A stretch of 64,000 bases of DNA from Alphaproteobacteria bacterium bin52 (GTDB lineage Bacteria > Pseudomonadota > Alphaproteobacteria > Thalassobaculales > Thalassobaculaceae), in NCBI GenBank assembly GCA_002238645.1, contig MPMT01000002.1, positions 1 to 64,000 on the forward strand, in the 5' to 3' direction. The notes under the pieces were generated by a model, which worked only from the letters and a program-made list of their open reading frames with translations, was not told the origin of the DNA and ran no database searches. The position numbers and the translations under genes are program-made. Position 1 is the first letter of the stretch, and each line of letters begins with the position of its first letter. Of the stretch, positions 54,853 to 63,256 are shown in pieces.

Positions 54853-54934
54853 AGGTGCTCTGTAGCTCAGTAAAAGGGAGCGTCCCCATAACGAAGGTGA
54901 AGGTGCCAAGTTCGGACCCTGCTAAAACTACCGC
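54853..54934 (+). pseudogene. Degraded tRNA-like sequence
   Basis: GTAGCTCAGTAAAAGGGAGC looks like an intact D arm (GCTC/GAGC with AG...GG loop), and AGTTCGGACCC resembles a T arm (loop TTCGGAC). The anticodon stem has a mismatch and the T and acceptor stems do not pair, so this is not a working tRNA. It may be a decayed tRNA gene or an old attachment site fragment; chance similarity is possible. Confidence 0.3.
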
Positions 54935-55223
54935 TTCCCGTGCGTATTCTGGCACACGATTACCAAATGGCGGCACCAATCGTAGCCGCCCCCGATACTA
55001 CGCCGGTCATTGGAGGGACCGGCGGTATCCGCAGCGGCGATGGACCGGGTTCGGACGCGGGAAACGGGGCGGTAGCCGGACCGTCTGTTTCTGCCGCTCG
55101 GGCCCGGGAACCGTTTATCTGCTCATGGCCTGCACCCGGGCGAACCGTGAAGACCTGACGCCAACGGACACCAGAGGCGTTGTCGCGGTTGGTCGCGGCG
55201 ATCAAGAGGGAGGCAACGGGTCA

Positions 55224-55538
55224 ATGACGGGCGAACGTACAGAACTCGGACGGGAAATCGAAACAGCACTGGGCGAGGTTCTCGACCATGTGCGCGGCGA
55301 GACGGCCTTGCCGTGCCGGATCGTCGACGATCCCGCCGCCGACCGAATTGTCGCACTCCGCAAGCGGTTGCGGCTGAGTCGGCAGAAATTCGCCGACCGG
55401 TTCGGTCTCGATGTGCGGGCACTTCAGGAATGGGAACAGGGCCGGCGCGTTCCCGACAGGGCGGCACGGGTGTTGCTCACCGTGATCGACCGGGACCCCG
55501 AGGCCGTGGTCAGGGCACTTGGCGCTGATGGCACCTGA
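55224..55538 (+). CDS. Helix-turn-helix (XRE/antitoxin-like) protein
   Basis: 104 residues from ATG, preceded by GAGGGAGG. A helix-turn-helix is visible in the second half: IVALRKRLRLSRQKFADRFGLDVRALQEWEQGRRVPDRAARVLL, shown here as two pieces of one motif (RLSRQKFADRFGLDVRALQE and WEQGRRVPDRAARVLL). The N-terminus is acidic (GREIETALGEVLDHVRGE). The layout matches antitoxins of type II systems such as HigA-like proteins. No toxin gene is recognisable on either side, so it is an orphan regulator or the remnant of a toxin-antitoxin pair. The frame extends upstream to 54840 but without similarity. Confidence 0.75.
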   Translation: MTGERTELGREIETALGEVLDHVRGETALPCRIVDDPAADRIVALRKRLRLSRQKFADRFGLDVRALQEWEQGRRVPDRAARVLLTVIDRDPEAVVRALGADGT

Positions 55539-56025
55539 GCGGCCAGGGGCGGTCACGTGAACCTGTGAGCAACGTGCTGGCCGCGCGAAAGGGATCAATT
55601 GACAACAATGGACAACCGGGGGACGAGCGCGTCTACGCGGCCTCGAGCCGGACACGCAGCCGGGTTCCCGTTACCTTCGCGACCTTCGCCGGAGAGCGTG
55701 TGCATTGCGGCGTCCGGCTGCTCTCCAGCCGCGCTGCCGCCGACCGTGTTGTCCTCGTCCGTGCGGCCGCTCCGCCCGGGTGAACCCGACGCACTTGCGC
55801 GCCCCGATGAACGCACGGGCCGCCTTGAACTCCGGCTCCAGTTGGCCGTGAGCTTGGACACAGCGCGAGGCGGGTCTTCCTGCCCAGCGCCCGCACCACC
55901 ACCTGCCACCTGGTCGCGGTACCCTGCAACACCTGCCCGATGCCATCCCGGCTGCCGGGACGCATCATCCACAGGGGACCGGTCTCACGATGCGGCACGC
56001 TCCTCCGTGGCAACGGAGCCAGGTA
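55539..56025. other. Intergenic region between HTH gene and TRAP operon
   Basis: About 490 bp, GC-rich. Several overlapping short frames on the minus strand could together be a frameshifted old gene, but no family was recognised. A small hairpin (CTCCG-TGGCAA-CGGAG, 56003-56018) lies just past the TRAP large-subunit stop and may help end that transcript. Confidence 0.35.
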
Positions 56026-58665
56026 TCAGAAATGGGCCTCGAGGGTGCGATGGTCCGAGTTGCAGGCGGCGACATCGAGTGCGGCGTCCGGTGGCAGCCG
56101 CGGCTGCTGGCGCAGCCCCACGGTCTCGCGGATCGCGAGTTCGAACCGCTCGAGCCCCGGCAGGATGCTGACCGCCGCCGCCCGGCGCCAGGCGACCTCG
56201 GCTGCCATCGTCTCCAGCACCTTCGCAAGCTGTCCGCGCACCTTCTCGATGTCGGGGCGCCGCTTGCGCAGGGTCTTGCGCACCTTGGACAGTGCCGAGA
56301 CCAGTGACCTGCTTCCCGGCACCGCGCGCAGCTCGCGTTCCGCCTGCCTCATCGCCTGGGAGGCCTGCTTCGGCTCGGTGGTCGCAATCACCACGTCAAG
56401 CTCGCCGATCCGCGGTGCGAGTTCGGCCAGACCGTCGGCTCCCCGCAGGATCCCGATGGTTTCGCGAAGCGCGCCATAGGCCGTGTCGACAGTCCGGCGA
56501 TAGGTCGTGCGCGCCCGCGCCTCCGCTGCCAGCAGCTGCGCGAACCCCTCCCGTTCGCTGTCCCAGTGCGCGGGAATCTGCGCGAGCAACCCTTCCCGTT
56601 CCCGGTCGAGTTCCGCGATTTCCGCTTCCTCGTTCCCGGTGCGTCCGACACGGTTCGCATCGCGTTTCAGTCTGGCGCTCTCGGTATCGAGGCGACGGAC
56701 GACGCGTTCGATGGCCCGGACCTCACGCAGCACCGGGATGTACCCGGTCTCGGCCGCCTCGCGCGCCTGCTCGGCCGTCCGGACGGCGGCAACCAGTTCC
56801 GGGACCCCGGCAACGGTCTCGAAACTGCTCTCCAGCGCCCGGCGCGGTTTCGGCGGCAGGTCCAACAGGTCAAGTGCCCGGACATCCGACAGCGCCCGGT
56901 CGAGTTCCCCCTGCCCGCTTTCGTAGCGCGCGAACACATGCTCTTCCACACAGGCCTGCAGCCGCGGGTTGATCGGCGGTGGAGCCGTTTCGGAGAGCAG
57001 TGAAACCCGGTTGGGCAGGTAGTTCACCAGCGAGGGCGTCACGCCGACGATCACAAGTGCGAACAGCTGCAGGCAGATGAACGGGACTACGCCCTTGTAC
57101 ATCTCGATCGTGCGCACGGTCGCCGAGGCAACTCCGCGCAGGTAGAACAGAGCGAAACCGAATGGCGGGGTCAGGAACGAGGTCTGGATGTTCAGTCCGA
57201 TCATGACGCCGAGCCACACGGCGGTCACGTTGGCGGATGGGTCGGCCAGCAGGATCGGTGCGACGATCGGAACCACCACGACGGCGATCTCGATGAAATC
57301 GAGGAAGAAGCCCAGGATGAAGATCACCAGCATCACGATGACGAACTGGCTCCAGAAGCCACCAGGAAGGCCCTGGAGGAAATCGCGTACCAGTTCCTCG
57401 CCGCCGAAGGCGCGGAAGGCGGCGGTCAGCATCGCGGCGCCGAGCAGGATGATGAAGACCAGCGAGGTGGTCTTCGCGGTCTCGATCATGACACCGCGCA
57501 ACGTGTCCTCGATGCGCAGCGCCCGCCAGCCGCTCCAGACAATGGCCACCAGCAGGGCCGCAACGGCGACGGCCGCAACGACCAGGGCAGCAACGTCGCG
57601 GCCGGTGTCGATCCGCTTCACGTTGATTTCGTGGATGGCCAGGGCCGCGCCCAGGACCACGACGGCGACTATCGCGAGCGCCGCCGGCCGGTAGGCCCCG
57701 GGCGTCCCCGCGGTCAGCCGGTACCCGGCCATGATCAGCGCCCCGACGGCACCGATGGCGCCGGCCTGGTTGACCGTCGCCACACCGCTCAGGATCGAGC
57801 CCAGAACCAGGAAGATCAGGGTGAGCGGCGGAACCAGGACGACCAGTACCCGCACGACGAAGCCGCGGTCGCCGACGGCCGAGCGCGGTATCGCGGGCGC
57901 CACTCCCGGGCGCAGCAGCGCAATGCCGAGAATGAAGGCCATGTACAGGCCGACCAGCACAAGTCCGGGAATGAAGGCACCGAGGAACATCTCGCCGGCG
58001 CTGGTCGAGGATATGTCGAAGGCCGACGGCATGGTCGGTTCGCCGGTCGCCTGCTTGTACAGCGCCTTGCGCGCCGTGCTCGCCTGATCGGTGGCGCTCG
58101 CCAGCTGGTCGGAGAGGATGATCAGGACGATGGAGGGAGGGATGATCTGACCGAGCGTACCCGACGCCGCCACAGTCCCGGTGGCGAGCGGCCTCGAGTA
58201 GTTGTTCTGCAACATCGCCGGCAGCGAGATCAGTCCCATGGCCACCACTGTCGCCCCGACGATCCCGGTCGTCGCGGCGAGCAGGGCGCCCACGAAAACC
58301 ACCGATATCCCGAGACCGCCCGGGATGCGCCCGAACATCTGCGCCATGGTGATCAGCAGGTCCTCGGCGATGCGGGAGCGCTGCAGCATGATCCCCATGA
58401 AGATGAACAGCGGAATCGCGATCAGGGTATCGCGCTCCGCCTCCCAGTAAATGCCGCGGAAATTGGTGACGCCCGCGCTCAGCCACTGGACCGGCCCGCC
58501 CTGGGCGAAATAGGCGTCGGGATTGTCAGCAAACAACGCCCCGGCGCCGGCCGCCACCGCAACGGACAGGATCGCGGCACCCGGCAAGGCGAACGCGACC
58601 GGGAAACCGGCGCCGAGGGCGGCGGCCATCAGGATGATCAGAAGTGCGAGAAACAGCAGTTCCAT
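56026..58665 (-). CDS. dctM: TRAP transporter large permease (DctM) with C-terminal coiled-coil extension
   Basis: 879 residues. About the first 565 form a DctM subunit: FMGIMLQRSRIAEDLLITMAQMFGRIPGGLG, LPAMLQNNYSRPLATG, SGTLGQIIPPSIVLIIL, FFLDFIEIAVVVVPIVAPIL and NIQTSFLTPPFGFALFYL. It is already longer than typical DctM (about 425-440) owing to extra hydrophobic segments in the middle (about 300-400). The last roughly 300 residues are soluble, charged and helical (ELDREREGLLAQIPAHWDSE, VRKTLRKRRPDIEKVRGQL), predicted coiled coil. It is the last gene of dctP-dctQ-dctM. Confidence 0.9.
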   Translation of the reverse strand: MELLFLALLIILMAAALGAGFPVAFALPGAAILSVAVAAGAGALFADNPDAYFAQGGPVQWLSAGVTNFRGIYWEAERDTLIAIPLFIFMGIMLQRSRIAEDLLITMAQMFGRIPGGLGISVVFVGALLAATTGIVGATVVAMGLISLPAMLQNNYSRPLATGTVAASGTLGQIIPPSIVLIILSDQLASATDQASTARKALYKQATGEPTMPSAFDISSTSAGEMFLGAFIPGLVLVGLYMAFILGIALLRPGVAPAIPRSAVGDRGFVVRVLVVLVPPLTLIFLVLGSILSGVATVNQAGAIGAVGALIMAGYRLTAGTPGAYRPAALAIVAVVVLGAALAIHEINVKRIDTGRDVAALVVAAVAVAALLVAIVWSGWRALRIEDTLRGVMIETAKTTSLVFIILLGAAMLTAAFRAFGGEELVRDFLQGLPGGFWSQFVIVMLVIFILGFFLDFIEIAVVVVPIVAPILLADPSANVTAVWLGVMIGLNIQTSFLTPPFGFALFYLRGVASATVRTIEMYKGVVPFICLQLFALVIVGVTPSLVNYLPNRVSLLSETAPPPINPRLQACVEEHVFARYESGQGELDRALSDVRALDLLDLPPKPRRALESSFETVAGVPELVAAVRTAEQAREAAETGYIPVLREVRAIERVVRRLDTESARLKRDANRVGRTGNEEAEIAELDREREGLLAQIPAHWDSEREGFAQLLAAEARARTTYRRTVDTAYGALRETIGILRGADGLAELAPRIGELDVVIATTEPKQASQAMRQAERELRAVPGSRSLVSALSKVRKTLRKRRPDIEKVRGQLAKVLETMAAEVAWRRAAAVSILPGLERFELAIRETVGLRQQPRLPPDAALDVAACNSDHRTLEAHF

Positions 58666-58692
58666 GACGGCGGCGGGCTCCGGTAGCGGCGA

Positions 58693-59670
58693 TCAGTGGC
58701 CGGGGACGCCTTCCGGCTCGCGACGACCCGCCTCGCCGCGTGTGTCCGCGATCGCTTCGAGGAAGTAACTGGTGAACTGGATCAGCATCGAGACCGCGAA
58801 AAGGCCGAGGAATCCCGCCATCAGGTATTTCACGTACAGTCCGAACCCGGCCTGGGTCACCTCGAAGGCAAGCAACGGGCTGTTGATGACCGACGACTTG
58901 CTGCCCATCCCGAAAGCCAGGATGACCCAGCACATCGACATACCCAGCGTGACGGCGCCCACGGCATTGACCCATCCCTTCGCCCGCCCGGACAGGCCGG
59001 CGTAGAACACGTCGACACGCACATGACCTTCCTCCATGAGGGTATAGGCGCTGGCAAACAGGAACAGTGCCGCGTACCAGAACCGGACCAGGTCGGCCAT
59101 GAAGGCCTGTTCGTAGGAAAAGACGAACCGGGCGATGACGATCAGGAGTTCGGCGATCACCACCAGTGCCGCGAGCCAGTGAAACCCGATCGAACGCGAG
59201 AATGCCGCGCAGACAAGCCCCACGAGTACGAGCGGCCAGTGCAGCCAGGTGCCGCGGAAACTGGACTTGCCGAGATCGCGCGCCAGGGTGTCGCCAACCA
59301 TCCCGGGAAGCAGTTCCTCGATGCGCAGGAACGAGACCACGGCATCGGCGACGCCGACAAGAAGTACCGCCCAGAACGCGCCGCGGATCAGGTACCGATT
59401 GATGTCGGCGATTCTCAGGGCGTCGACGCGAAGCGGGACCGACGGCGTGGCCAGCACCCACGCGCAGGCCAGCACCACCGCGGCGCCGTAAAGGCCGGCC
59501 TGCATCCAGGCGACCGCCGGTGGCGCCGTGTCAGCGATCGCGGTGCTGCCCGGAAACCGGTGCCAGAGCGTCAGGTAATTGTCGGCCAGGAATGCCGCGA
59601 GAATTCCCAGCATGCCCCAGCCGAAACACCGGGCGATCGGGACCCCGGGTCCCGGCGGTCTGTCCGACAT
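58693..59670 (-). CDS. dctQ: TRAP transporter small permease (DctQ family), long form
   Basis: 325 residues with about eight hydrophobic segments, against about four in the common 160-220-residue DctQ. The DctQ signature is in the second half: FLFASAYTLMEEGHVRVDVFYAGLSGRAKGWVNA (split by a membrane edge). The first 150 residues are an extra membrane domain. It lies 27 bp before dctM and 64 bp after dctP, with a good AAGGAACGG site. Together they form a tripartite ATP-independent importer. Confidence 0.85.
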   Translation of the reverse strand: MSDRPPGPGVPIARCFGWGMLGILAAFLADNYLTLWHRFPGSTAIADTAPPAVAWMQAGLYGAAVVLACAWVLATPSVPLRVDALRIADINRYLIRGAFWAVLLVGVADAVVSFLRIEELLPGMVGDTLARDLGKSSFRGTWLHWPLVLVGLVCAAFSRSIGFHWLAALVVIAELLIVIARFVFSYEQAFMADLVRFWYAALFLFASAYTLMEEGHVRVDVFYAGLSGRAKGWVNAVGAVTLGMSMCWVILAFGMGSKSSVINSPLLAFEVTQAGFGLYVKYLMAGFLGLFAVSMLIQFTSYFLEAIADTRGEAGRREPEGVPGH

Positions 59671-59734
59671 GCCGTTCCTTCACGGATGGAGAACGGGCGG
59701 GGGCGATCGCCCCCGCCCGGTTGCGCCGGTCACA

Positions 59735-60829
59735 TCAGAGGTCGAGGACCCGGTTGCGCTGGGCGACGAACGCCATATCGGAGAACCCGCTCCAGCGGCC
59801 GATGTCGTCACGCGCGGACGCGAAGGCATCGTGCACCTTGGCTGCGAGCGGGCTGTGCGCACGGGTTTCGGCAAAGACCTGGGCCGCGGCGTCCCCGAAG
59901 CTGTCGTAGACGTCGTCATTGAACTCGCGCAGTTCGACGCCGTGCTCGGTGATCAGGCGCGACAGGTAGCTGCCGTTATTGGCGTTGGTTTCCGCCGTCT
60001 GGCGCGCGTTTTCCTCGTTGCAGGCCGCCTCGATGATGGCCTTGTCGGTACCCGACAGTCCGGACCAGAAGTCGAGGTTCAAGCCGAAGGCCAGCTGTGA
60101 GCCGGGCTCATGCATGCCGGGGTAGTAGTAGTACTTGGCGGCTTCGTAAAACTTCATGAAGTAGTCGTTGTACGGGCCGACCCATTCGGTCGCGTCAATG
60201 GCGCCCGCGACCAGATTCTCGTAGATCTGGCCGCCCGGCAGCGAAACCGGTGATGCGCCGAGCTTGGCCATGACGTCTCCGCCAAGACCCGGAATGCGCA
60301 TCTTCAGGCCCTTCAGGTCGTCCGCCGTCTCGATTTCCTTGTTAAACCAGCCGCCCATCTGCACGCCGGTGTTGCCGCAGGCGAAGTTCTTCAGGCCGAA
60401 ACCGCCGGCGACCTCGTCCCACAGTGCCTGGCCGCCAGCGTACTTGATCCACGCGTCCATCTCGGTATAGGTCAGCCCGAACGGAACGGACGTGAAATAC
60501 GCCCAGGCCGGATGCTTGCCCTTCCAGTAGTAGTCGGCCGCGATGTAGGCCTGCGCATTGCCCGATGCGACCTCGTCGAACGAGTCGAAGGCCCCGACCC
60601 GCTCGCCGGCCGCAAAGTACTGCACGTTGAGCCGGCCCTCGGTCAGCTCGCCTATGCGCGCAGCCAGACGCTGGGCCGAAATACCGAGGCCAGGGAAGTC
60701 GCGCGGCCAGGTCGAAACGATGGTCAGGTCCTTGGCTCCCTGCGCCAGGGCCGGCGTGGCCAGTGTCGTGGCTGCAGCACCCGCAGCTGCAGCAAGGGTG
60801 CCGGTTTTCAGGAATTCACGGCGATCCAT
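59735..60829 (-). CDS. TRAP transporter periplasmic binding protein (DctP family, TakP-like)
   Basis: Solute receptor of the TRAP importer, 364 residues from ATG (MDRREFLKTGTLAAAAGA), preceded by AGGGAGAA. The RR-containing start, DRREFLK, is of the twin-arginine type, and the signal ends near PALAQGA. The mature fold has TIVSTWPRDFPGLGISAQRLA, MKMRIPG-like LKMRIPGLGGDVMAKLGASP and AIDATEWVGPYNDYFMKFYE, which resembles the TakP group that binds 2-oxo acids. The substrate is inferred, not proved. A frame extending to 61303 is spurious. Confidence 0.88.
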   Translation of the reverse strand: MDRREFLKTGTLAAAAGAAATTLATPALAQGAKDLTIVSTWPRDFPGLGISAQRLAARIGELTEGRLNVQYFAAGERVGAFDSFDEVASGNAQAYIAADYYWKGKHPAWAYFTSVPFGLTYTEMDAWIKYAGGQALWDEVAGGFGLKNFACGNTGVQMGGWFNKEIETADDLKGLKMRIPGLGGDVMAKLGASPVSLPGGQIYENLVAGAIDATEWVGPYNDYFMKFYEAAKYYYYPGMHEPGSQLAFGLNLDFWSGLSGTDKAIIEAACNEENARQTAETNANNGSYLSRLITEHGVELREFNDDVYDSFGDAAAQVFAETRAHSPLAAKVHDAFASARDDIGRWSGFSDMAFVAQRNRVLDL

Positions 60830-61052
60830 GGTTTGATTCTCCCTGAGTTTGAGTACTGTCGATTCCACGACCTGGTGGCCCGACCGTGTACCTGCACCCG
60901 CATGTTCCGCACGGCTCGTGTTGCAGGTGACCCGTTCATACCGTAACTCACGGAGGGGCGAAAGCTGTGAGCGGAGGTGGAGGATGCCGGATCGTCGCGT
61001 CCCGCACTCCCCGGACACGGCTGGATGACCGCGGTTGCCGGCGGAGAAAGTC

Positions 61053-62621
61053 ATGAATGCAGAAACTGACGGCACCTGGCGCAGGCTTCGCGAACACTCC
61101 CGGCGTCTCGGCCCGGTGCACCTTCGCCAGCTGCTCCGTGACGAGCGCCGGACACCGGAACTGGTCGCCTCGCTCGACGACCTGACCCTCGACTTCTCAC
61201 GCGAGAAGCTCGATGCCGCCGCACTCGAGGACCTGGTACAGCTGGCGCGCAACGCCGACGTGGAGGGCATGCGCGAGCGGATGGTCGCCGCGGAACCGAT
61301 CAATTCGAGCGAACGACGCGCCGTGCTTCACATGGCGCTGCGCGGCGGAGCACCGGCGCCGGCCGGTGCCGACGTCGTGGTCGAGCGCGACCGGTTCCTC
61401 GATTTCGCCGAACAGGTCCGCGCCGGCCCGTTCCGGGACGTGCTCAGCCTCGGCATCGGGGGATCCCATCTCGGCCCGGCCATGGCGGCCCGGGCGCTGA
61501 CACCCGACCACGACGGTCCGCGGCTGCACCACGTCTCGAACATCGACGGCGCCGACCTGGCCGATACCGTCCGCGGCCTCGACCCCGCCCGGACCCTTGT
61601 TATCGTCTGCTCCAAGAGCTTCGGTACGCTGGAAACCATGGCCAACGCCCGGCTCGCGCGGGCGTGGCTCGGCGACCGTGCGCCGGCGCACATGGTCGGT
61701 GTCTCGGCCAACCCCGCCGCCTGCCGCGAATTCGGTATTCCGCAGGACCGCATCTTCGGGTTCTGGGACTGGGTCGGCGGGCGATTCTCGGTTTGGTCGG
61801 CGGTCGGACTGTCACTCGCCATCGGCATCGGGGCGCGACGGTTCCGCAGCCTGCTTTCCGGTGCGGCCGACATGGACCGGCATTTCCGCAGCGCGCCGCT
61901 CCGGCACAATCTCCCGGTGCTCCATGCTCTTGTCGGGATCTGGCGACGCAACCTGATGGGCTGGCCCTCCGTTGCGCTGGTTCCCTACGATCAGCGCCTC
62001 GACCGCTTCGTCGCCTTCATCCAGCAGCTCGAGATGGAATCGAACGGCAAGCGGGTCACCCGGGACGGTGAGCCGGCGGGCGGTTCGACCTCCCCGGTCA
62101 TCTGGGGCGAACCGGGGTCCAACGCCCAGCACTCCTTCTTCCAGTTCCTGCACCAGGGCACCGACACGGTTCCGGTCGATTTCCTCATCGCGGCCCGGCC
62201 ACGCGATGCCGACCGCGGGCACCACGCCCTGCTGCAGGCGAACTGCCTCGCCCAGGGACAGGCTCTCGCGCTGGGCCGCACCGCGGACGAGGTGGCGGCA
62301 GCCCTGCGCGCCGGTGGGGAGGACGAGGGCGCGGTCGCGCGACTGGTCCCGCACCTCCTGCTTCCTGGCGACCGTCCCTCGACCACCGTGACCTATCGCA
62401 GCCTCGACCCCTACTCACTCGGACGACTGGTTGCGCTGTACGAACACCGGGTGTTCGTGCAGGGGGTGATCTGGGGCGTGAACTCCCACGACCAGTGGGG
62501 AGTGGAACACGGCAAGGTACTCGCCGACGGCCTGATCCCGGCACTGCGCGACGGCGCTGCGGTCGAGGCCGATCCGTCGACCCGGGCCCTGGTTGCCCGG
62601 CTTCGGGATCTCGGATCATGA
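61053..62621 (+). CDS. pgi: Glucose-6-phosphate isomerase
   Basis: Interconverts glucose 6-phosphate and fructose 6-phosphate. It has 522 residues from ATG (MNAETDGTWRRLREH), preceded by GGAGAAAG. Motifs: LSLGIGGSHLGPAMAARAL, VCSKSFGTLETMANA, GFWDWVGGRFSVWSAVGLSLAIGIG, QQLEMESNGKRV, WGEPGSNAQHSFFQFLHQGT and the C-terminal lysine region GVNSHDQWGVEHGK. First gene of pgi-eda-pgm, divergent from the TRAP operon. Confidence 0.95.
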   Translation: MNAETDGTWRRLREHSRRLGPVHLRQLLRDERRTPELVASLDDLTLDFSREKLDAAALEDLVQLARNADVEGMRERMVAAEPINSSERRAVLHMALRGGAPAPAGADVVVERDRFLDFAEQVRAGPFRDVLSLGIGGSHLGPAMAARALTPDHDGPRLHHVSNIDGADLADTVRGLDPARTLVIVCSKSFGTLETMANARLARAWLGDRAPAHMVGVSANPAACREFGIPQDRIFGFWDWVGGRFSVWSAVGLSLAIGIGARRFRSLLSGAADMDRHFRSAPLRHNLPVLHALVGIWRRNLMGWPSVALVPYDQRLDRFVAFIQQLEMESNGKRVTRDGEPAGGSTSPVIWGEPGSNAQHSFFQFLHQGTDTVPVDFLIAARPRDADRGHHALLQANCLAQGQALALGRTADEVAAALRAGGEDEGAVARLVPHLLLPGDRPSTTVTYRSLDPYSLGRLVALYEHRVFVQGVIWGVNSHDQWGVEHGKVLADGLIPALRDGAAVEADPSTRALVARLRDLGS

Positions 62622-63256
62622 CCGGGTCCCGGATGCGCGACATCTGTGCCCGTGGACCGGTGGTCCCGGTGCTGACCGTCGACGATTCCGCCCGTGCGGA
62701 ACCCCTCGCACGGGCGCTGGTCGAGGGGGGCCTGCGGGTGATCGAGGTCACGCTCAGGACCGCCGCGGCGATCGAGGCGATCGGGATCATTGCGCGGCAG
62801 GTTCCCGACGCCATCGTCGGGGCGGGCACCCTGCGCACGCCCGGGGACGTTTCCCGCGCCGCCGCAGCCGGAGCACGGTTCGGCGTCTCGCCGGGCCTGA
62901 CACCCGCATTACTCGCACGTGCGAAGGCACTGGACCTGCCGTTCCTGCCTGGTGTCGCGACGCCGTCGGAGGCCATGGCGGCAGCGGAGCACGGCTACCG
63001 GCTGCTCAAGTTCTTTCCCGCCGAAAGCTGCGGCGGAGCGGCGGCGCTGTCGGCCTGGGCAAGCCCGCTCGCCGGGCTCGAGTTTTGCCCCACCGGAGGC
63101 ATCGGACCGCACAACGCGTCCGATTACCTCCGGCTTGCCAACGTGACCTGCATCGGCGGCAGCTGGGTCGCGCCACCGGCCCGCATCAGGGCCGGCGACT
63201 GGTCCGGAATCAGGAAGAGTGCCGCCGCGGCGGCAGCGCTCGGCGTGGCGCGATGA
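62618..63256 (+). CDS. eda: KDPG aldolase (2-keto-3-deoxy-6-phosphogluconate aldolase)
   Basis: Splits KDPG into pyruvate and glyceraldehyde 3-phosphate in the Entner-Doudoroff pathway. It has 212 residues from ATG, overlapping the pgi stop as ATGA. Motifs: VVPVLTVDD, GLRVIEVTLRT (catalytic Glu), VGAGTLRTP, FGVSPGL, FLPGVATPSEAM and the Schiff-base lysine in RLLKFFPAE. The companion edd is not in the window. Confidence 0.94.
   Translation: MTGSRMRDICARGPVVPVLTVDDSARAEPLARALVEGGLRVIEVTLRTAAAIEAIGIIARQVPDAIVGAGTLRTPGDVSRAAAAGARFGVSPGLTPALLARAKALDLPFLPGVATPSEAMAAAEHGYRLLKFFPAESCGGAAALSAWASPLAGLEFCPTGGIGPHNASDYLRLANVTCIGGSWVAPPARIRAGDWSGIRKSAAAAAALGVAR

Larger units (their letters stand above)
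54626..55223. other. Intergenic region with composition change and tRNA-like relic
   Basis: About 600 bp. The first 200 bp are AT-rich and probably hold the promoter of the lipoprotein gene. A decayed tRNA-like sequence lies at 54853-54934. From about 55000 on the DNA is again very GC-rich. A continuous frame upstream of the HTH gene has no recognisable domain. Confidence 0.45.

Noticed and set aside
55595-56013. Overlapping minus-strand frames between the HTH gene and the TRAP operon as a frameshifted gene
   Set aside because: Joining the frames gives no recognisable protein family, so a pseudogene call is not supported.
57631-58686. 351-codon plus-strand frame antisense to the TRAP large subunit
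   Set aside because: Charged, low-complexity product expected opposite hydrophobic helices; no domain.
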